NCBI GenBank assembly: GCA_947466225.1
Contig: CANIBL010000004.1
Span: 1-64,000, forward strand
Direction of reading: 5' to 3'
DNA from: Deltaproteobacteria bacterium
GTDB taxonomy: Bacteria; Bdellovibrionota_B; Oligoflexia; Oligoflexales; Bog-1112
DNA length: 64,000 nt
Positions within the stretch are counted from its first letter, which is position 1. Each line of letters starts with the position of its first letter. Shown here piece by piece: positions 58,268-64,000 of the stretch. The notes below the pieces were generated by a model. It had not been told where the DNA came from. It did no database searches and saw only the letters and a list, made by a program, of their open reading frames with translations. Position numbers and translations under genes: made by a program.

Positions 58268-59863
58268 TCAGCTTAGCCGAAGTAACGTCTGCAGTACAGC
58301 CTGTCCTACACGAACTCCATCGAGAGCGGCGCTGACGATACCACCGGCAAAACCAGCCCCTTCTCCACAGGGGAAAATTCCCGGATGGCTCACAGATTGG
58401 AGGTCGCCACCACGCATCATCACGATAGGCGCCGAGGTCTTGGTTTCAACGCCTACGACGAGGGCTTCGTCGGTGAGAAAGCCTCGCATTTTTTGGTTGT
58501 ACTGAGAGAGAGCCGCTCGCAAACTTTCCACAATAAACCCAGGTAAAATTTGATCCAATCGACCGGGTTCGATGCCCGGTTTATAGGTAGATCGCATATC
58601 TCCTTTGCTTAATTTTCCTTTGAGAAAATCTGTTAACCGTTGTGCGGGAGCGCGATAAGAACCGCCCCCAGCAGCAAAGGCTTTTTGTTCGATGGCTTGT
58701 TGAAAGCGCATACCATCTAGCGGATGTCCTTGGTAGAAGTCTTCTCGCAGCACATTCACCACCACAGCCGCATTGGCAAACCCGCTATTTCGATTGTGGT
58801 AGCTCATGCCGTTGATGGCAAGGTGACCTTCTTGAGCGCCAGTGGGCAAGAGGTAGCCTCCCGGACACATGCAAAAAGTCCAAATCCCACGATTGCCCAC
58901 ATGAGCCGCGAGCTTGTACTCGGCTGCGGGTAGGATGTCACAGCTGCCGTACTGGATGTCGTTGATGAGGGATTGCGGATGTTCGAAACGAGCCCCCATG
59001 GCAAAAGGCTTAGGGGTAATCGCAAGTCCTTTTTGTAAGAGCTGTTCATAGGTATCTCGTGCAGAATGTCCAACAGCCAGGATCAAGTGATCGGTGGGAA
59101 TCCATTGTCCATCCGACAGTTGTACTTCATAGCGCGCTTGTGTGCCACCGGATCTAAAATCTTGAAAAATTCGTTCGAAGAGAAATTTGGTTCCCACCTG
59201 GGTTTCCAACTTGCTCCTCATGCGCACTGCGATCTGCATAAGATAGTCGGTGCCGATGTGAGGATGCGCTTCATAGAGGATAGAATCCGGGGCGCCATAG
59301 GCCACGAGTTGTTGAAAAACAAACCGGATCAAAGGGTGATTGCGACCACAAGTGAGCTTACCGTCAGAGAACGTACCGGCACCCCCTTCTCCAAAGCAGT
59401 AGTTGCTTTCTGCAGAGAAAGTCCCTCGTCGACGCAGTTGGTTCATACGACGAAAACGGGCTTGCACGGGCTCTCCGCGTTCCACTACGATGCACCCGAT
59501 TCCAGCTTCAGCCAAGGTAAGAGCAGTAAAAATCCCACTGGGACCGGAACCAATGATGATGGGAGGATGTCGCAAGCGACTGGGGTCGATGGCAATGTTT
59601 TCTACTGGGTTGCCTGTGGGTGCTTCGGTCCACTCTTCCAACTCCGGACAGGTGCGCAACAAGGCTGCCTCATCGGAGCAGGTAAAGCTGATTTGGTATC
59701 GGTAAAAAGGGCGTCCTTTTTTCCGGGCGTCTAGAGATTTTTTGTGGATGGTAACATCTTGAATTGCCTCAGGTTCAATGCCCAAATGGCGTGCCAACGC
59801 CTCTGGTAATGGTTCTCCAGCCGCTGAGGCAGGACGCGAAAAGTCTCGAATGCGTAGTGTCAT
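58268..59863 (-). CDS. FAD-dependent dehydrogenase (COG2509-like)
   Basis: A 531-residue flavoprotein of the widespread but uncharacterised COG2509 family. An N-terminal domain of about 95 residues (IHKKSLDARKKGRPFYRYQI) precedes the FAD motif PIIIGSGPSGIFTALTLAEA. SNYCFGEGGAGTFSDGKLTC, WIPTDHLILAVGHSARDTYE and CPGGYLLPTGAQEG are family hallmarks, and IFPCGEGAGFAGGIVSAALD is the C-terminal FAD-binding segment. It is cytoplasmic and its substrate is unknown. ATG 59,863. Confidence 0.93.
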   Translation of the reverse strand: MTLRIRDFSRPASAAGEPLPEALARHLGIEPEAIQDVTIHKKSLDARKKGRPFYRYQISFTCSDEAALLRTCPELEEWTEAPTGNPVENIAIDPSRLRHPPIIIGSGPSGIFTALTLAEAGIGCIVVERGEPVQARFRRMNQLRRRGTFSAESNYCFGEGGAGTFSDGKLTCGRNHPLIRFVFQQLVAYGAPDSILYEAHPHIGTDYLMQIAVRMRSKLETQVGTKFLFERIFQDFRSGGTQARYEVQLSDGQWIPTDHLILAVGHSARDTYEQLLQKGLAITPKPFAMGARFEHPQSLINDIQYGSCDILPAAEYKLAAHVGNRGIWTFCMCPGGYLLPTGAQEGHLAINGMSYHNRNSGFANAAVVVNVLREDFYQGHPLDGMRFQQAIEQKAFAAGGGSYRAPAQRLTDFLKGKLSKGDMRSTYKPGIEPGRLDQILPGFIVESLRAALSQYNQKMRGFLTDEALVVGVETKTSAPIVMMRGGDLQSVSHPGIFPCGEGAGFAGGIVSAALDGVRVGQAVLQTLLRLS

Positions 59864-59973
59864 GGTATCTCATCATACAAAGGGAAAAGAGGATCCCCCT
59901 TCTTACCTGGCAGGGGATGGAATCTCAACGGTTTTCCGTAACTATCTAATAAAAAAGATGAAGATGGGGTGAC

Positions 59974-60002
59974 TTGACAAAGTCTTACGTACCAAGCATT
60001 CT
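59974..60002 (+). promoter_or_regulatory. Promoter of the bZIP gene
   Basis: A perfect TTGACA -35 box at 59,974-59,979 is followed after 17 bp by CATTCT at 59,997-60,002. Transcription would start near 60,009, leaving a leader of about 37 bases before ATG 60,046. The rest of the 182-bp divergent gap shows no other structure. Confidence 0.6.
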
Positions 60003-60045
60003 CTAGCTGTATTACCACTTATGTAGCGAAAAAAGAGAATCAAAC

Positions 60046-60639
60046 ATGAAGAAATTGGCATTTTTTGTATTTTGTTTTGCGCATGTTCCGGCGTTATTTT
60101 GTGATGAATGGTGGGTTCATCATATAGAATCAGATGGTCTGGGGATTACAGAGGCTGAGATAGAAAATATACTTTCTTTAGAGGACAATGCGGCCTTTCC
60201 TTTTGAGGCGGAATTTGAAGCCATGATAAGGGAAGGTCACCAGCGAGACAGCGGTTTCTCCTCACCTCCTGAATCTGAGAAAGGGCTGCAAGTTGTCACA
60301 GAGTCATATAAACAGAATACACCACGGAAAGCGACGCGGAGTCGTCGTGCATCGAAGCGATTTACACCTGTCGCCTTGAGTACCATTGCCGAGTCACGCG
60401 ATGAGGCAGATGTTCCGCTTACGAAAATTACGAAAAATGAAAAAAATCGAGTGGCAGCAAAGCGACATCGGGACATAAAAAGAGCCAAAAAGAAAGAAGC
60501 TGAAAATCACCTTACAGCACTTCATGCACGAAATGTAGAGCTAAAAGCCTTTCTAGCAGTACAAATGCGAGCGGTAGAAGAAATAAAAAAACAGGTGCGG
60601 CAGTTGATCGAACTTCAGCAAACTGAAGACCCGATATAA
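60046..60639 (+). CDS. Secreted bZIP-domain protein resembling ATF4-type transcription factors
   Basis: A 197-residue protein that combines a bacterial signal peptide (MKKLAFFVFCFAHVPALFC) with a eukaryotic bZIP. The basic region is NEKNRVAAKRHRDIKRAKKK: N134-x-x-A-A-x-R-x-R and K-R-A spacing as in bZIP factors. The zipper follows in register from N134: L159 (+25), N163 (+29), L166 (+32), V177 (+43), I180 (+46), L187 (+53), with A-R-N-V-E-L at the conserved Asn heptad. Residues 36-60 are acidic and hydrophobic, and D68-S-G-F-S-S73 matches a beta-TrCP phosphodegron. After export it could enter a host nucleus and bind DNA or dimerise with host bZIPs; this is inferred. The gene is a single unit with its own promoter, ending 2 bp from icmF. 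Confidence 0.85.
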   Translation: MKKLAFFVFCFAHVPALFCDEWWVHHIESDGLGITEAEIENILSLEDNAAFPFEAEFEAMIREGHQRDSGFSSPPESEKGLQVVTESYKQNTPRKATRSRRASKRFTPVALSTIAESRDEADVPLTKITKNEKNRVAAKRHRDIKRAKKKEAENHLTALHARNVELKAFLAVQMRAVEEIKKQVRQLIELQQTEDPI

Positions 60640-60641
60640 AT

Positions 60642-63600
60642 CTACAAGGACCTTCGGTACTCACCCCCCACTTCAAAAAGAGTCTCGGTAATTTCTCCCA
60701 ATGAGCAATGCCGCACTGTATATAATAACTCTTCAAAAATATTGTGATTTTGAATCACCGCTAGTCGAAGACGTTGTAAGGCGTTGTCTCGCTCCCCCTC
60801 GTGTCTCTTTTTAAATGCGATCAAGTTCTGTCGCTGTTCTTCTTTCTCTGCATACGAACTGCGAATCAAGCTGGTGGTCTGTCGTAGAGCGCCACTTTGT
60901 CCTTGAGCTGGATCTAAATACGTATTGACGCCGATGAGGGGCAATGCACCTGAGTGCTTTAGCTCCTCGTAGTACAAGCTTTCCTCCTGAATTTTATTGC
61001 GTTGGTACTGGGTTTCCATGGCACCAAGGACGCCACCTCGAGTGGAAATTTTTTCAAATTCTTGCAGTACCGCTTCTTCCACAAATTCGGTTAGATGCTC
61101 GATAAAGAAGGAGCCTTGGTTTACATTTTCGCATTGATTGAGACCAAACTCTCGATTGATGATGAGTTGGATCGCCATGGCCCGTCGCACACTCTCTTCG
61201 GTGGGTGTCGTAAGCGCTTCGTCATAGGCGTTGGTGTGCAAGGAGTTGCAGTTGTCATACAGTGCCATAAGGGCCTGTAACGTAGTGCGAATGTCGTTGA
61301 ATGCCATCTCTTGGGCATGAAGTGACCGCCCGGAGGTTTGAATGTGGTACTTCAGTTTCTGGGAACGCTCTTGGCCCTTATACAGATCCCGCATAGCGAT
61401 GGCCCAAATGCGACGGGCGACGCGGCCCAATACGGCATATTCTGCATCGATTCCATTGGAAAAAAAGAAAGCCAAATTGGGTGCAAATGCGTCGATGGGC
61501 AACCCGCGTGCAAGGTAATACTCCACATAAGTGAACCCATTTGCCAAGGTGAAAGCCAACTGGGTAATGGGATTGGCACCAGCTTCGGCAATGTGATACC
61601 CGGAAATCGACACGGAGTAATAATTGCGAATCTTGTGATCCACAAAATAGGCTTGCATGTCCCCCATCATTTTAAGCGCAAATTCAGTGGAAAAAATACA
61701 CGTGTTCTGTGCCTGGTCTTCTTTTAGGATATCGGCTTGTACGGTGCCCCGTACCACTTGTACCGTTTTTTCTTTGATTTCGGAAAACTCTTCTTGCGTA
61801 GGAACTCGATTCTCTGCAGATACGAACGCATCCACTTGTTGATCGATGGCAACTGAAAAAAACATAGCCAGCAAAATCGGGGCCGGTCCGTTGATGGTCA
61901 TACTCACGCTGGTTTTAGGGTCACATAAGTCAAACCCTTGATATAAGCGCTTCATATCGTCCAAATGGGCGATAGATACCCCGGCTTCGCCTACTTTACC
62001 GAAAATATCCGGCCGCTGGTGCGGCTCCGCTCCATAGAGGGTCACGCTATCAAAGGCTGTACTCAGGCGTTTGGCTGCCTCATCTTGGCATAAAAAATGA
62101 AACCGTTTGTTGGTGCGAGCGGGGCCGCCTTCTCCTGCAAATTGCCGTTTTGGGTCTTCTTCGTTACGGCGAAAGGGAAAAATCCCCGCTGCAAAAGGAA
62201 AGGAGCCGGCCAGATTTTCTGTCAATAGAAAGCGAGCGATTTCACTTTTTCGTTGATAGGTAGGTGGCATCACCTTGGGAAAAGTCGATTTAGAGAGGGT
62301 TTCAAAGGTACTGGGTACGCGAATTTCTTTGCCTCGTACCCAGAAGGGAAATGTAGATTCGAAGTAAGTAGCTTTGAGAGTAGCCCAGTTTTCGAGAGTT
62401 GTAAGAAGCATTGGGTCAATCTGGGCGTGCAACGATTCGATCTTTGTGTCGAGTTCGGTGCATAGATCCTCTTCTTTTAGTAAGCCGCGCGCTTCTTGTA
62501 AACTCTCCAGTTGAGAAATCAAGGTAACTTGTTCGAGGCTTTTTTTCTTATAGCTTCGTACTGCATCTGTAATTTGAGAGAGATAGTGAGCTCGATGATA
62601 GGGAATCAAGGCTTCGCGCTGTGTCGAGGCCGGGGCACTGGCACGAGAGAAAGCCGGAGGTTGTTTCCAAACAGCACCGTAGCGTTGTAAGTGAGCCACC
62701 ATGGATAAATAGAGACCATTGGTCCCATCATCGTTGAAACGACTGGCGATAGTACCGAATACAGGGTAGGTAGCTTGGGCTTGTCCGTGGAAGCGACTGC
62801 GGCGAAGGGTGGTTTGCACGGCAAGCAGTGCATCCTCCCCTTGGGGCCGCTCGTACTTGTTCACCGCAATCCAGTCAGCAAAATCCAGCATGTCGATTTT
62901 TTCCAACTGGGTAGAGGCCCCATATTCGGGGGTCATGACGTAGAGACTGCAATCGGAGAGATCCAAAATGCCCGTGTCTGCTTGGCCGATTCCGCTTGTT
63001 TCCAGGACGATGAGATCAAAAGGCTGGGTGCGAAGGTAGGCTACCGCAGCAGCGCAGGTACGAGAGATCTCTTTGCCCGATCCCCGACTGGCAAAGCTCC
63101 GCAAAAAGATGCGTTCGTTGCGAGCGGCATTGACGCGCATACGATCGCCGAGGAGGGCGCCACCGGTTTTTTTCTTCGTGGGGTCTACGCAGCAGACGGC
63201 AATGCGCGCGGTTGGGAAGTCTTGGAGAAAGCGCAGGAGAAGTTCGTCTACAAGAGAACTTTTTCCCGCACCGCCAGTACCCGTAATACCTAGAATGGGG
63301 GGGGCGGAAGCTGAGGGCGCAGCATGAGGATCCAATGGTGGTACTGCACCGCTCTCTAGCAAGGTTAGATGCCGGGCCAATTGGGCCTCCGCTGGCACTT
63401 CTTGGCTATGGGGGGCTGTATAGGCGAAGTCGGATAGAGACAGGATATGCCCGATAATCCCTTGTAGCCCCATTTGCTGACCTTCTTCGGGGGTATAGAT
63501 CCAGGCGATTTTCTCCCGTTCGAGGTATTCTTTTTCTTCTAGAGAGATGACACCTCCGCCGCCGGCAAAGATGCCGATGCGCTCTCCACCGTGAGTATTG

Positions 63601-63860
63601 AGCAGCTTGCGCACATAGGAGAAGTACTCCATGTGTCCCCCTTGGTAACTCGAGAGGGCCACTGCTTGCACATCTTCTTGGATGGCTGCCAGGGCCACTT
63701 CCTTCGCGGTGCGGTTGTGTCCAAGGTGGATCACTTCGGCTCCGCGGGCTTGTAACAGGCGGCGCATAATATTGATACTGGCATCATGGCCATCGAAGAG
63801 GGATGTGGCGGTGAGAATCCGAATTTTATGATGGGGCTGATACTCGCTATAGGATGTCAT
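60642..63860 (-). CDS. icmF: Fused isobutyryl-CoA mutase IcmF
   Basis: A 1072-residue adenosylcobalamin enzyme interconverting isobutyryl-CoA and n-butyryl-CoA. The order is diagnostic: an N-terminal B12 domain (SLFDGHDASINIMRRLLQ with the cobalt-binding His, then SSYQGGHMEYF), a MeaB-like GTPase chaperone (GITGTGGAGKSSLVDELL, CCVDPTKKKTGGALLGDRMR, ETSGIGQADTGILD, NKYERP), and the mutase barrel (TLYGAEPHQRPDIFGKVGEA, SMTINGPAPILLAMFF, YSVSISGYHIAEAG). Full length for the family. ATG 63,860 has AAAGGTAG upstream. It is the only cobalamin-dependent enzyme seen here. It may also support pivalyl- or isovaleryl-CoA rearrangement. Confidence 0.95.
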   Translation of the reverse strand: MTSYSEYQPHHKIRILTATSLFDGHDASINIMRRLLQARGAEVIHLGHNRTAKEVALAAIQEDVQAVALSSYQGGHMEYFSYVRKLLNTHGGERIGIFAGGGGVISLEEKEYLEREKIAWIYTPEEGQQMGLQGIIGHILSLSDFAYTAPHSQEVPAEAQLARHLTLLESGAVPPLDPHAAPSASAPPILGITGTGGAGKSSLVDELLLRFLQDFPTARIAVCCVDPTKKKTGGALLGDRMRVNAARNERIFLRSFASRGSGKEISRTCAAAVAYLRTQPFDLIVLETSGIGQADTGILDLSDCSLYVMTPEYGASTQLEKIDMLDFADWIAVNKYERPQGEDALLAVQTTLRRSRFHGQAQATYPVFGTIASRFNDDGTNGLYLSMVAHLQRYGAVWKQPPAFSRASAPASTQREALIPYHRAHYLSQITDAVRSYKKKSLEQVTLISQLESLQEARGLLKEEDLCTELDTKIESLHAQIDPMLLTTLENWATLKATYFESTFPFWVRGKEIRVPSTFETLSKSTFPKVMPPTYQRKSEIARFLLTENLAGSFPFAAGIFPFRRNEEDPKRQFAGEGGPARTNKRFHFLCQDEAAKRLSTAFDSVTLYGAEPHQRPDIFGKVGEAGVSIAHLDDMKRLYQGFDLCDPKTSVSMTINGPAPILLAMFFSVAIDQQVDAFVSAENRVPTQEEFSEIKEKTVQVVRGTVQADILKEDQAQNTCIFSTEFALKMMGDMQAYFVDHKIRNYYSVSISGYHIAEAGANPITQLAFTLANGFTYVEYYLARGLPIDAFAPNLAFFFSNGIDAEYAVLGRVARRIWAIAMRDLYKGQERSQKLKYHIQTSGRSLHAQEMAFNDIRTTLQALMALYDNCNSLHTNAYDEALTTPTEESVRRAMAIQLIINREFGLNQCENVNQGSFFIEHLTEFVEEAVLQEFEKISTRGGVLGAMETQYQRNKIQEESLYYEELKHSGALPLIGVNTYLDPAQGQSGALRQTTSLIRSSYAEKEEQRQNLIAFKKRHEGERDNALQRLRLAVIQNHNIFEELLYTVRHCSLGEITETLFEVGGEYRRSL

Positions 63861-63947
63861 GGGCTACCTTTCGAAGAGCGTATATGAAAAGGGAGCTCAT
63901 TGTACCACGGCATCCCCAGTAACCGAAGGGCGCGTATAAAGGCGATT

Positions 63948-64000
63948 CTACTGGGATATTTTGGCTAAAATGACGGAAACATCATCTCGTGTCCCGCACC
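63948..64000 (-). CDS. C-terminal end of a PP2C-like protein phosphatase (partial)
   Basis: The last 16 codons before a TAG at 63,948-63,950 read CGTRDDVSVILAKISQ. T-R-D-D-V-S-V-I-L is the typical final strand of PP2C-type Ser/Thr phosphatases (metal Asp pair). The rest lies beyond the window edge. The 87-bp gap to icmF holds CCCCAGTA and TACTGGGA, which could pair as a terminator. A phosphatase would be a natural partner for Ser/Thr kinases of this organism. Confidence 0.5.
   Translation of the reverse strand, partial: CGTRDDVSVILAKISQ

Overview
The window reads as a chromosomal stretch of a Gram-negative bacterium: it encodes LpxD for lipid A, several beta-barrel-like outer-membrane proteins, and many signal peptides and lipoproteins. 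Gene content (fused isobutyryl-CoA mutase, stand-alone proline dehydrogenase, LonB-type protease, Bax-inhibitor-1 protein, extracytoplasmic Ser/Thr kinase) fits a deltaproteobacterial-grade or related lineage, but no rRNA or classical phylogenetic marker is present, so the taxon is left open. The most informative feature is a set of exported proteins built from eukaryotic folds: a USP deubiquitinase, a dermatopontin-like protein, a kinase lipoprotein, a GH85 endo-beta-N-acetylglucosaminidase and a bZIP protein. This points to a host-associated, probably intracellular or cell-contacting, lifestyle.

Layout. 0-2.4 kb: transaldolase-like aldolase and a lysozyme-fold secreted protein. 1.4-16.1 kb: two divergent, tightly overlapping gene sets around a 77-bp intergenic region (10,701-10,777). 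They hold a ThiL-like protein, a lipid-kinase-like protein, a thymidylate-kinase-like protein, two different PEP-utilising (rifampicin-phosphotransferase-like) enzymes, a nucleotidyltransferase, a methyltransferase, an alpha-oxoamine synthase, a diiron protein, a periplasmic protein, a multi-pass membrane protein, an SDR and a glycosyltransferase. I read this as an undescribed lipid or small-molecule pathway. 16-22 kb: GH85 glycosidase, FGGY sugar kinase, large secreted orphan. 22-32 kb: EpmA, LonB, HAMP protein, RlmN, a hydrolase lipoprotein plus outer-membrane protein, and a highly structured intergenic RNA-like region. 32-39 kb: HAD phosphatase, rhomboid, PIG-V-like mannosyltransferase, proline dehydrogenase, TatD, SpeD, ManC. 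39-42 kb: a 513-bp inverted-repeat element, then the dermatopontin/deubiquitinase pair. 42-50 kb: LpxD, a short CDF transporter, then exported kinase, PAP2, SGNH and EEP proteins and a lipoprotein barrel whose start lies inside a repeat element. 50-60 kb: BI-1, ferredoxin, endonuclease III, a VTT-hydrolase fusion, an amidase-like protein, EamA, SDR and FAD proteins. 60-64 kb: secreted bZIP protein, IcmF and the end of a PP2C-like gene.

Three dispersed palindromic repeat families run through the window. Family A (core GGGGAACCAGCTGCGCAG) and family B (AAAGGAGGG with a C-rich loop) occur singly just after stop codons, where they look like bidirectional terminators, and as inverted pairs around a shared core, resembling REPINs or MITEs. 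Family C (GGGGATCC...GGATGAC) lies between genes and also twice in frame inside a nucleotidyltransferase gene.

All assignments come from reading the sequence and recalling family motifs; no database search was run.
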